Shown: positions 32,701-42,937 of the stretch, one piece after another
Layout: every line of letters begins with the position of its first letter
Numbering within the stretch: the first letter of the stretch is position 1
Origin: Acarospora socialis
Taxonomy: Eukaryota > Ascomycota > Lecanoromycetes > Acarosporales > Acarosporaceae
Reading direction: 5' to 3'
Length of the DNA: 64,000 bases
NCBI GenBank assembly: GCA_025617375.2
Contig: JAMYGW020000002.1
Span: 186,001-250,000 of the forward strand
Notes under the pieces: generated by a model
The model's input: the letters and a program-made list of their open reading frames with translations, nothing else
What the model was told of the DNA's origin: nothing
Databases searched by the model: none
Translations under genes and position numbers: made by a program

Positions 32701-35690
32701 CACTTATTTTGTTAGTTTTCAGAGATCTTTTGAGTCTGTAAATGCTGTCTTCATTCATTCTTGATGAGTTTGTCACATCAGCTTTAATAACTTCTTTCTT
32801 TTCTTGTTGCAGATCTCATAATAATTAATTCATGTTTTCTCTGTCTGTTCTTTCTGTTATTTTCTTCAAACTTTATTTATCTTTCAAATGACTTTCTTGA
32901 TTGCTGAATCAAAGTCTGATTTTAATTACTTACTGAAACAGATCATCAAAACTGCTTTCTGAATGATGTGCTGTAGAATCTTCATAATGACTTTTATTTG
33001 CTGCTTTGTTGTCTCAAAAGTTGTAATTGTAAACTGAGTGATGAAAGTCTTTCAAAAGATCTTTGCATCAATCTTATCTCATTGCTGTCTTATTTAAGAA
33101 GTGACTTTCAGTGTTTTGAGAAACAGTGTTGTCAGAATTGAGTAGTGATCTAAGTTATGATTCTTCTTTATCATCTTACAGCTCATCAGTCTTTGTGTCA
33201 TCATCAATATACTCAGAGACAAATTAATTGTGTTTTAAAGCTCATCAACTCTTCAAATAATGAATTTCTGAGAAAGCAGAAAAAATAGTTGCTGCTTATT
33301 TATAACAGTAAGCAGCTACTTCATCTCTTTGTCTTTCTTGATGTTTAGATCATCTTATGTTGAGTGATGTAAATTGAAATTTTTCATCATTAAATACTGT
33401 CTCTTCAGATTCTTCTTCAACAGACTGTTGAGTAGATTAAGTGACTCTGTGATGTCTTTTTAAACTGTTTTACAATAAATGTTATGAATATGTAAATGTT
33501 TCAGTTCATTGTTCTCTATATAGCATAGATTCAGAGTGATCAGATTTTTGAAGTGCTTCTTGAAGATTCACTGTGTTTTGTTTAAATATGTGTTCACAAA
33601 GAAACAGACTTTAATGAATTTTAATTCTGAATCTTGATGAATAGAATAAATTAAGTGAAAGTGATCTCTGCAGAAATAATAAGTGTTGATGCTGAAAAGA
33701 TTTTTTCAGAACTTTTGAATTGCTAGAATGTTGTATTTTTATGTTTGTGAGTTTCAAAGCATGAAGATCATGATCTTGTCACATAATTTCATGATGTTGT
33801 ACTGTAAAATTGTCAGAATTTAATGTTCTGACATTAAATACTGATGAATATAACAGTGTCTGTAATTACAGAACTTTTAAACTTCAGAATCATACTATTC
33901 TCAGATGTCTCAGAATAAGTTTTGAAGATGATGAAAATAATAACAGTGATAGATGTGACAGCAGAGCTCATTGAAGTGAGAATAAATGTCAATTTCATCA
34001 TGCTGAACATCTTTCAGATATCAGTCAATCTTGCTGTTTTTTTTTTCACTTCTATGTTGTGTTGCTTCAGAAACTTTGTAATGATGTATTTACTTCTTTT
34101 GTTGTTGATAGTGAAGCTTAAAAATGTATAATTAATGATTATCTTCATAAATGATGCAGAACATTTTTCATTGATGTTCAGAGTCAATTTTGACTTCAGT
34201 ATAAATAGAATGAACATTTTTTTCAAAGTTTTTATCACTGAAGTCTTGAAAAATGCACTTGCTTCATTCTGAGTGCTTTTTTGATTCTAAGAACTTTCTC
34301 TGTTTTAAGTGAGACAAAAATCATTAAGAACAATATTGAATTATGATGTGTCTGATGCTGATGTGAAGATCAGAAAATGTGTGTAAACTTTGAAATTTGA
34401 AACTCTTCAGTGAATTCACTTAATGCTGCATGATCATCTACACTTGCATCATCTCTTTCTGATAGTTAAAACACTTATTGTTACAAATTTTATGTGAGTC
34501 TCTGCAGCTTGTGCACTTCTGTTTTCTTAGATTTTTAAAGAAATAATTCTTGAATTTATATCTCTCAGCACAGTTGCTGCATTTTTGCTGCTCATTGCAT
34601 TAAACATTTATATAATTATATTTATGACATCAGAAGCACTTCTGAATTCAGTAAACTTTATTGTATAGTTCTGTCTTTTTATATTTGAAATTTCAGATCA
34701 GATCTGTCTGTAGAGTCAAATTGATCTGCTCAGTATTCAGAAATTTTATGATTATAGAGTCTGCAGTGCATTTTGAGAAACATAATCAGCTGATGTACTC
34801 AATTAAGATGTTGATACTGATCTTGTGATTTTTGATCTGAATATGAACTATGATTTGCTTCTGATTGTTTATTTTGATGTTGATTGTGAAAATTTTGTAA
34901 ACTATGACATCATAAATTGTTGTCATCATCTTACAGATTTCAAAGACACAGACTTAATTAAGACTAATCTGCAAAATCTTTTTTTCAGTTATTGTCTGAA
35001 TATAGATTGTCAGATCTTCAGATTTTAGTTACTTGATGACAGTTACATGCAGAATTGCAATGTTTTGATCAACAGATATGTATATATGACTGATGACTCA
35101 GTTGTGTAAGATTCTGAAAGTAAAAATATGATAGTGATCAATGAGAATGAAATTCAGTTTGACAATAATTCTGCAATTATTAAGACTGAAAAGATCAATG
35201 ATAGTGTTCTGAGTGCTCTGAGTCACAAATGTGAATGAAAAAGAAACTGTTGATGAAGAAAAAGATGTCTGAACAGTTATCTGAATTTAAAGATGCATGT
35301 TTCTGTATCTAATGATGATCAAGAATGACAAGATTGAGTTTCTATTGACAGAGACTTTCAGTAAGTTTTTTATTATGATGATGTTCTGTTTCACTATGTT
35401 CATCTGTTGAATCAGAACTTTCAGATTCACAACAATTTAAACTGTATCAGACTGATTCAGAATTCTTTCTATTAGCTTTTTCATCAACAGAATAAAGAAT
35501 TCAATATAGAATCATTGAATGATCTTCTTGAACTTGTCATCATCACTTTTGTCTGTGACAAAAGTGTGAAGTTTCAATGCTTTGTGTTTGATCTGGGTGG
35601 CATGCTTGAGTAAGAAGATGAATTTCACATCAATCTTTGATCATACAGCTTCAGACATCACATCTTATCTCAGATGATATATCAGAAGAT
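29795..35690. repeat. AT-rich block 1, decayed repeat DNA lacking CpC/CpG
   Basis: The boundary is abrupt: GC-containing host sequence ends near 29795 and resumes near 35690. Inside, C is followed by A or T but almost never by C or G, and G is almost never preceded by G or C. In the 600 bases I checked letter by letter (30001-30300 and 31801-32100) there was no CC, GG or CG at all. CpA, TpG, TpC and GpA remain abundant. No host gene is visible. The content I can identify is a LINE on the minus strand. Confidence 0.85.
31140..34600 (-). mobile_element. Decayed Tad1-like LINE (non-LTR retrotransposon)
   Basis: Read on the minus strand, the block contains the parts of a Tad1-clade LINE in the right order. 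ORF1 zinc-knuckle-like Cys residues (KCTSCRDSHK region) lie near 34440-34600. An endonuclease DFNLHH box lies near 33375. Reverse transcriptase N-terminal fingers lie at 32380-32590. Then come IYRLMTLLNMLKKILE-like sequence, LLMLDVFEIFDNISHQKLLHNLRK, ILYLFYNT and a degraded IDDID box (normally FxDD) near 31770. The post-RT segment (MKLNLLLMKQQLKKI) is near 31250. Many stops and frame changes make it non-functional. The element probably extends across most of 29.8-35.6 kb, but I cannot fix its termini. Pro and Gly positions of the family are uniformly replaced. Confidence 0.85.
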
Positions 35691-35699
35691 AGAGGGCAA

Positions 35700-36008
35700 C
35701 GAGCTGAGTTACTGGCTTGAATTTGGGCTTAATGTGAGCTGTTTTGGTGGAGTTATTTCAAAAATTTGGTTTGAGCTGTTTGAGGTGTTTTTTCCTAGAA
35801 ATTGTTCCGGGAGCTGAGACGGGTTCGGGGCAAAGCAGCGAAATACGATTGCGGTTAGGGTTGCTCCACCAATGATGAAATCGGGAATAAGCGCCGCTAG
35901 CCAATAGATGATATCGACATCACCGCTCTCATCTCCATTTGCCCCACGATACAAACCATTCCACTCCTTCCTACCCGCCCGCTCCCATCCAATTTACTTC
36001 TTTATACA
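35700..36008. other. Boundary to gene island, 5' flank of complex I gene
   Basis: Host-like composition returns here. The complex I gene starts about 320 bp from the edge of the AT block, so its promoter must fit in this stretch. Confidence 0.5.
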
Positions 36009-36895
36009 ATGTTTTCAACTGCAAGATCAACAGCAGCGCTCGCACTGCGAGGTACGCTCAATCGCCACCGCATGATTCGCTACCCAATATGCTAACCGCG
36101 CTTCTCCAACAGCCAAACCATCAACAGCACTCCTCCCTCTCCGCGCCGGTCCTTCCGCCTTCATATCCTCGTCATCACCAAAACCAGCAACAGCGCTCAC
36201 TCCACAGCGAGATGGCGAAGGTCCGCCGCTCAGCGTCACCGGCAAGCCGCGGCGAGAGGTGCCGTTACCGAGTCAAGAGAAGAAGGAGGGGGCGATGCAA
36301 TTCGCGCTGTACGTCTTCCCCTCCAACACAGCAATTACGCACGTCGCTCGGAACCCAAACTGTCTCAACTAACCAACCTGACTTCAGAACAACGATGGAC
36401 CAAATCGCCAACTGGGCCCGTCAAAGCTCCCTCTGGCCCATGACCTTTGGGCTGGCCTGCTGCGCCGTCGAGATGATGCATCTCTCCACCCCACGCTACG
36501 ACCAAGACCGCCTGGGCATAATCTTCCGCGCCTCGCCGCGGCAATCGGACGTTATGATCGTGGCGGGCACGTTGACGAACAAGATGGCGCCGGCGTTGAG
36601 GCAGGTTTACGATCAGATGCCGGATCCGAGATGGGTGATTTCGATGGGCAGCTGTGCGAATGGAGGGGGTTATTATCATTACAGCTACTCGGTTGTGAGA
36701 GGGTGCGATAGGATTGTGCCGGTGGATATCTACGTGCCTGGGTGTAAGTATTGCAACGGCTGATTTGTGGAAGGAGACTTGCTGATCGTGATTTGTGCAG
36801 GCCCACCGACGGCGGAGGCGTTGATGTATGGCATCTTTCAGCTGCAGAAAAAGATGAGACATTCAAAGATCACGCGGATGTGGTACAGGAAGTAG
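36009..36895 (+). CDS. NADH:ubiquinone oxidoreductase PSST subunit (NDUFS7/nuo-19.3 type)
   Basis: Core mitochondrial complex I subunit carrying iron-sulphur cluster N2, which passes electrons to ubiquinone. Exons 36009-36051, 36113-36308, 36388-36743 and 36801-36895 fit all phases (introns 61, 79 and 57 nt) and give 229 aa. A Ser/Ala/Arg-rich presequence ([15 protein letters not shown]) is followed by [33 protein letters not shown]. Cluster ligands are visible as the tandem Cys-Cys of LACCAVEMM, the Cys of [10 protein letters not shown] and the Cys of VPGCPPTAE. It ends [12 protein letters not shown] normally essential gene between two transposon graveyards. Confidence 0.95.
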
Positions 36896-37330
36896 AAAAT
36901 GACAACGGAAAGTGTATAGGGGTCCCAGTTTGGGTCGTGCGGAACAAAGCATGTGTACAGCTCAGTGCATTCAGCATTCGAAGGTTTTCCGGCGTCTTCT
37001 TTCCATCGGTTTTATTGAAAAATGCATCACGTTCATCACAGAACTACAGGCTGCACACGCTTTCTCTCGTACTGTACAATGTGTCCACCGTGACCCAGCC
37101 CTTCTGGCCACGGGTATATTGCATACCCCCACTAATCAAATACTAGTCTCTGCACCTACGCCGTTTGTTCCACGGCCGTAGCTGTGCCTATGATAGACAA
37201 TGCTCACTGGTCATCGCGCATTCAAACCACCCAACGAACCAATCCCAAGTTTCCAGTTCACCAAATTCTGAACCGCAAACAAGACCCATCTCTTTCGCAA
37301 GCCCCCCTCTTCAGACCCAAACCGCATACT
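36896..37330. other. Intergenic stretch
   Basis: 3' flanks of two convergent genes. Nothing is recognised. Long plus-strand frames over 37184-38215 are shadows of the minus-strand gene. Confidence 0.4.
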
Positions 37331-37870
37331 TCAAACCGGTTTCCCGGCCCTCTCGCAGACCTTACACGCCCTCCTCGGCCCCACCAATTCCTTCTTCACC
37401 CCCTCCCAAAACTCCCCACCCACCTTCGACTCATCACAGCCATCCAGAACCACAACCTCCTTCAAACCCCTCAATGCCCTGAATGCTTTAACACCAGCGA
37501 ACTGGTCCACCCATCGCTCGGGATAAACCTTCAAATACGTCAACCGGATGCACTGCCCCAACTTCTTGAACGCAGCGGTGGCGTGCGTCGAGCGCCGGCC
37601 CCAATAATTCAACGTGACGTGTGTGATTTGCCGGCGTCGAGGGATCGAGATGCTTCGGAGGAAATTGTAAAGTGCCTGCGGGTCGTCGAGAACGAAGCGG
37701 TTGTTACGGTAGTAGACGGGCAGAGCTTCGTTGTGGATCTGCTTGCAGACGCCGAGGAGCGTGAGGCGGTTGGGGGTGGCGGAAGGTTTGGGCTGCACCG
37801 GTTGGGAGGCGGGGACGAGGAGGTTGCTGTAGATCATGTTGCGGATTTCGGGAGGAAGGCGGAGGAACAT
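37331..37870 (-). CDS. 2EXR/F-box-like domain protein
   Basis: 179-aa protein starting MFLRLPPEIRNMIYSNLLV, the opening of fungal 2EXR/F-box-like proteins. It is followed by LTLLGVCKQIHNEALPVYYRNNRFVL, which is equally typical. The C-terminus ends in a Cys-containing tail (ACKVCERAGK). This domain class is common in Pezizomycotina and of unknown function, perhaps in protein turnover. Short for the family, so a 5' or 3' exon may be missing. Confidence 0.75.
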   Translation of the reverse strand: MFLRLPPEIRNMIYSNLLVPASQPVQPKPSATPNRLTLLGVCKQIHNEALPVYYRNNRFVLDDPQALYNFLRSISIPRRRQITHVTLNYWGRRSTHATAAFKKLGQCIRLTYLKVYPERWVDQFAGVKAFRALRGLKEVVVLDGCDESKVGGEFWEGVKKELVGPRRACKVCERAGKPV

Positions 37871-38383
37871 GTTTGCGTGTGCGGAGTGGAGGATTATAGG
37901 ACACGTGTTGGTGTTGGGTTGTTGGGTAGGAGAATGCGGGCTTTTGACTTGAAGTCGAAGGGGTCATGTTTCAAGTCTTGGAGGGCAGGCATGAGCACGG
38001 AGCTTCTGGAAGGAATCGGAAAACAACATGTTGGCTTTCTCGAAGAAGTGACTCGCTGCTGGATGTTGGTTTCATTCTTCGGTACAACGGAGTGTCGTCT
38101 ATCGTTTGGTCAACCGACGACTTACACCCGCGATGAGTGGATTGAAATCTACCTATATCAGTTCGTGACATCGGTCGGTGAGACCAAGCCTGCTGTCGGT
38201 CCTGATGGAAGCTAGATCGGTGTTGGCGCCAACGTGGCGCAGTTCTGGATTCGCCTGGCTGAGAGGTCTCTGTGTCCGAGACCTGGGGGAGTTCGTCGCT
38301 GATGCTTCGGCGAGAGTAGTAAAAGAACTTGAGATTGATCGTTCCATGTTTATATCACGGAGAGGTCGAACAGCCGTTCCTGT
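37871..38383. other. Intergenic stretch downstream of the broken cyclase
   Basis: This is where the class I half of the diterpene cyclase would lie if the gene were full length. I find no DDxxD-type or other terpene-synthase sequence here. Confidence 0.4.
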
Positions 38384-40421
38384 TTAATGCTCTCCACCTT
38401 GAGCTCCAGTCGAAGCCGTAACCCCAGCGCCACACCACAAACACTTGGGCCAGAAGACAGCTACGTTCGCGCTATGGCAAATCCCAAATAGATGATCGCT
38501 GTTGATCAGGCTTTCAATTTCTGTCAAAAATTTGTGATGTGTGCTGCATAGCTCTTCAACCACACGTCCGAGCGAGGGTTTATCCGTTGAAACGTAAAGC
38601 ACCGCAATCATGTAGGCTTCTGAAAGGTTTGTAGATCTATAGGTGACTTTTTCAATCCACAGATACTCAGGTCTGCAAGTCATCTGCTTTCTGAGAAACG
38701 ATCGGCCCCGATCTATTGCAGATAGGATATTTGGGCGGAAAAAATGAGCCAACGGTAATACCAACAAGCTGACAAGCGTGAGAATTGCATAAGCTGTTTC
38801 TTCTCTCGGCCCTTTACTACCCCATGAGCCGTTGATAGGCTGAGACTGTAGGGTGCGAACCAGACATTGGAAGAGCGTAGGCATGACCTTTTCTTGCAAT
38901 AGCAGGCGAGGAAGTTGTGGGAATCTGCTACCGTCCCACGCTCGGAGCAACTCAATCATAGATTGGGCCATCAGCATTGCTGGGTAATACTGCGACAGAT
39001 TCTGGCCGAGCATTGCCATAACGTCAGCCCTGGAGATATGAAATAAAGGCCAGGCACGGATCAATCATACTCATTTATCATGCAGTGAACCACTGGCGCT
39101 CCACCAACTTTCACAAACAAAACTGACAACTTTTTCGATTGCCGCATTCTTCGATAGATATTCTTCTGAATCTAGAATAATACTTAGAAGAGCGTTGCAG
39201 TTGGCACTGACGCTTGGATTTCTCTCGGCGCTATATGTTTTCAGACATTTTGAGGAATCAAAGTGTCCAACAATGCAGCTAGTAAAGCCTGGTCTTCCGA
39301 ACAAGCTAAATACAATGGATGATTTGGCGCTATCATCTAGATTGGCCTCAATACCTGGAGCTTAGCTTTGTGCCTCCGGACTTTGAAGGTAGCTCACCAA
39401 AGCCGACAAGGCCTCCTCCTTCCATCCTAGATTCTTCGAGCGCTTTCAAGGTTTTACCGTTCCGAGCCACATCTGATTCGTGAGTTCATAGTCCAGCCTC
39501 CAGTAGCGTGGAAACAACCTGAAAAATTGGAATAAGCCAAAGATCTGGTACATTTAGGAGAACTGGTATACCGATGTCAACGCTAGTGGATGGATAAGCA
39601 CTTGGCACGCCGCCCGAGCCTTTCCCGTCTCCATTTGAAATGACCAAGCGAAGGTACGTTTCCGCCTCGTCGTCCCATTTGATGGATCGAATTAAGTAGG
39701 ACGCAGTCGCTGAAGGTGACGCCATCATGCTCTTGCAAACCTTTTGGTGAGCGATTCGGTCAAACAAGAAATCTTTGTCCATGAAATGCTTCCAGAGAGT
39801 GCAGAAGCGTGGAAGGTGCGGTACTGTAAAGCAACTCAGGTTGCAGTTTTGCAAGCTTTTGGTTACGTATCTGAAGTAAATGCTCCTTGTCTGAGAAGGT
39901 GAAGTGAATGCCCTCCTCCTTGAGCAAGTCCAAAAGTGAAGGGGCTAGGGCTTTAAATCCCACTGCCTTACAGTCACTAACTCGCCAGGCCTTAAGCAAC
40001 TCAGAGAGACGCGCAAACCGCTTTCTCTACTTGTTAAGAGATGTTCCGTGTGAAGATGTCTCAACTGAAATGGATTTTTAACATGTTGAGTCAAGCAGAA
40101 CAAGGCGGCCATTATTGAGAGAATGCCATCAACCTCACTCAGGTCATCATCACCTGGATGTGCAGGGCACCCCCGGTTTGGCAATTGTGCATCCAGGACA
40201 AAAGAGAAAACCGATGGAAACAGTCATTGTGGATGATCAGGGACGGTTCTAGAGACGCAGGCAGCCCAGGCGGTATCATAGACACTGCGGGTCATCGACC
40301 CAAGGCCGTGCGCTGGATCGTAGGTGCCGAGCAGGGTACTCAAAAGCGTCCTCACGCGCTCTTGTGATTCAAGCTCTACCATAATTCTATATTGAAAGGG
40401 AGTACTTTCTTGCCTTGCCAA
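38384..40421 (-). pseudogene. Broken fungal CPS/KS-type diterpene cyclase
   Basis: Remnant of a gibberellin-type ent-copalyl diphosphate/ent-kaurene synthase that cyclises geranylgeranyl diphosphate. Readable in order: GSMTRSVYDTAW (near 40290), LFPSVFSFVLDAQ (40190), VDGILSIMAALFCL (40100), VGFKALAPSLLDLLKEEGI (39930), TLLHSLEAF (39810), MASPSATASYLIRS (39720), a class II Asp box reading EANLDDSAKS (39330; family DxDD) and NLSQYYPAMLMAQ, REETAYAILTLVSLL and LSEAYMIAVLY (39010-38600). At least three in-frame TGA codons fall at likely Trp sites (ends 40224, 39486 and 39071), and there is a frame change near 39810. The match ends just inside the class I domain, so the kaurene-synthase half is gone. 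Lesions are few, so decay looks recent. An intact P450 lies nearby. Confidence 0.85.
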
Positions 40422-40581
40422 TAGTACGCATGCTCATTGAGTGTTCTAGAGAGACACAAAATTGAACGGCTTTAATGAACGTCAATGAAAGCTTGAGAGC
40501 ACTGGAATTGCACAGCCTCCTCCAACCATCAACGAAAGTATCTGCCTTGTGAAGCCGCAACGCCTTGAGCACATGTAGCAT

Positions 40582-42229
40582 GATTGGCCAGCAACCGTGC
40601 CACGTGCGGTAGATCTGATGTTGTACGGAAGAGCGGGATGCAGTTGCATCACCGACAGGGTCCTGAACACCTTGAGAGTAAGTGTATGTATGAATCTAGT
40701 CTCAACTTCACACACACAGTGAACTATGCCGACTCTAAGCGCTCACTCTCAGAGTTACTAGAGTGTAAAAGCGAGCTTAACGTCATGAGCTGATCCACAG
40801 CGCATGACTGCATAAGGTCTGTGTCGCCTAGGGTTTGTCACGCATGTCGAAAATGGTACGGTTGGACAAGTAGTCGCCTTGCAGCTGGCAAAGTCGAGGC
40901 AAGGTCGAGGCAAAGTTGAGCCAAGGAGAACTCCGAGAGGACCACCGTGATATAGGGTTTTGTTTCAGACTTCAGCTGAGATGTGCATCAACGGCATATT
41001 ACCAGGTACCAGGTAGTATTGATAATGTGGTTGCGAACGGGCAATAGTCTGGCGCTAGTCAATCACTACTCCATATGGCCAGACTTCCACGACTGCATGA
41101 GCGATGTGGTTCGTTCAGAAGCTTGTACATCCCGGCGATCTTTCGGACCTTGAACCTACTCTGTTGGTCAATGATATATTAGTACTGTTAAGCCGTATTA
41201 ATACATCGAGTGATTTTTCCAACCTAGGTACAGGGTCAGGATAGAGCGGGTGGGATAGCCGCATAACTATGTATGAGAAAATCTTCTAAAGTAGCCCTGT
41301 AAAAACTCCGCTCTCATACAAAATCTATCAGTGTCGGCCTGGACTTGGTCTTAACTAGTGGTATTTTAATATGCAGCTATCCACCCGCAGTGTCCTGCCC
41401 TGTACCTACCTATGTACTACCTTACCAGTCTTCCAAAGTTTGCTGCTTGAGATCAGGCTGATCTCAAGGAGCGTCGCTTATCATATATAAGGTAATGACT
41501 AGCATTAGCGCTTCCGCTGCTTCTAACTCCGCAGAGAGGTAGAGGACATCAAATGACCAACCAACCAGTAGAGAGATACTATCAACGCCGTACTCATACT
41601 TAGATACTGCGCCAACCTGACTCCCCGGCATGGGGCGGTACAAACAAGCACACCAAAAGGGTGTTCGTCTTTCACGGAACACGGGGAGAAAAAACTCAGG
41701 CCACGTTGCCAATGTTTGGCTAGTAAGCCGGACATACATACAGCCATTCTATTATGCTTTTGAAGCCTCTTCCTCTACATCTCTAACTTCTCTAGCATCA
41801 TTTCGTTACTTCCTCGTTACATTCTTTCTCAGGGCTATCACTGCTAGGGACAGAAGCATGGGTTATCACCTTTGGGGTTTGTCTGACCTTCGAAGAGCGG
41901 GGCTATGCAGAACGGAAGCAGAGCAACGAATTTCATTGAGCCGGGGCACGCGGATCTTCAAAATGTACATTGTAAGGCACTCCCATACCAGGAACAGCCT
42001 CGGAAGGTAGATCTTCGGCCGCACTCCTGCAGGGACTTCTGCTCAACGTGGGGGGAGGGCTGGCAGGCAACAATACGAATACAGTGCAACCACAGCCACG
42101 ACGATCCTACCGTCTCTTCTCAATCGATGGTAGATCAACATCTGCTTTTGAAGGCCTAGGTTTAGATAGGCAGACAGTTGGCGATCAACTTTGGTACTTA
42201 CTGACTTGCCAAGCCGTAGCAAGGTGAGC
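40582..42229. other. Intergenic stretch, 1.6 kb
   Basis: No gene with recognisable motifs on either strand. Host-like composition is moderately AT-enriched near 41160-41400. It may hold further decayed cluster genes that I cannot identify. Confidence 0.4.
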
Positions 42230-42720
42230 CCGCTGATCTTGTTATAGCTCACTGAGTATTGCCGGCTACAAGCAGGCATCATCTTGGGGTCCATGCGAAC
42301 GTCTACCAGGCAGTATCAAAGTAGACAAATGGAAATCCAAGGCTCTACAGCTTGGGCGGGACAACACTTTGCCAGTGCTACACCCCAGATTCTAGTCACG
42401 ACGAGGCGCAGCTCCACCCACGCAAGAGGTCGTCCCAGGCAACTGTGGAATTTTACACCGAAAGGCTTGCTAGCAGAAAGGTGATCGGTGCCATACTCTG
42501 TGAGACACTCGCCCTTAGGCAGCGAGCGCTTGGGGACGAAGCGGTCCGGGTTCGAGAATAACTTGCCACAGCAATTGACGGCGAAGGTACGGACTCCCAA
42601 CCTGGTCTGCAGGGTTGTCAGCTTCGATGACGGCTGATTGCCAGTGCTTGATCACTCCTCCTGGGAGATATACTCCAGCATAAGCATCACCACCTTTGGG
42701 GAAATAGTGGTTTTAGGTTA
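42230..42720 (-). pseudogene. C-terminal fragment of a second cytochrome P450
   Basis: The minus strand reads KLFSNPDRFVPKR, then LSASKPFGVKFHSCLGRPLAWVELRL. This is the PERF-like segment and haem-binding loop (F-G-x-x-x-x-x-C-L-G-R) of a fungal P450 of a different subfamily from its neighbour. An upstream piece (DAYAGVYLPGGVIKHW) is in another frame, and no I-helix or K-helix is found before the next gene, so only about the last quarter survives. Probably a relic of the same diterpenoid cluster. Confidence 0.7.
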
Positions 42721-42937
42721 AGATCTAGGTCAGATGAATAAAATACGAAAAGTAACATATATCACACTTAAAGTATCAATTTTTCAGTTCTGGATAATTT
42801 AAAATTTGTCACTTAGGTTCTTTCTGTTTCTATAGAGTTTTGAAGATAATCATGTCCTGCTTTGTTAAGAATCCACATAAGAGCAGCCGAATTTGCCCTA
42901 ATCCCTTTCAGGCGGGCCATCCACCCATGTATACCTC

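Noticed and set aside
37184-38215. A 343-codon plus-strand gene
   Set aside because: It overlaps the minus-strand 2EXR/F-box-like gene and has Pro/His-rich, motif-free composition typical of an antisense shadow.
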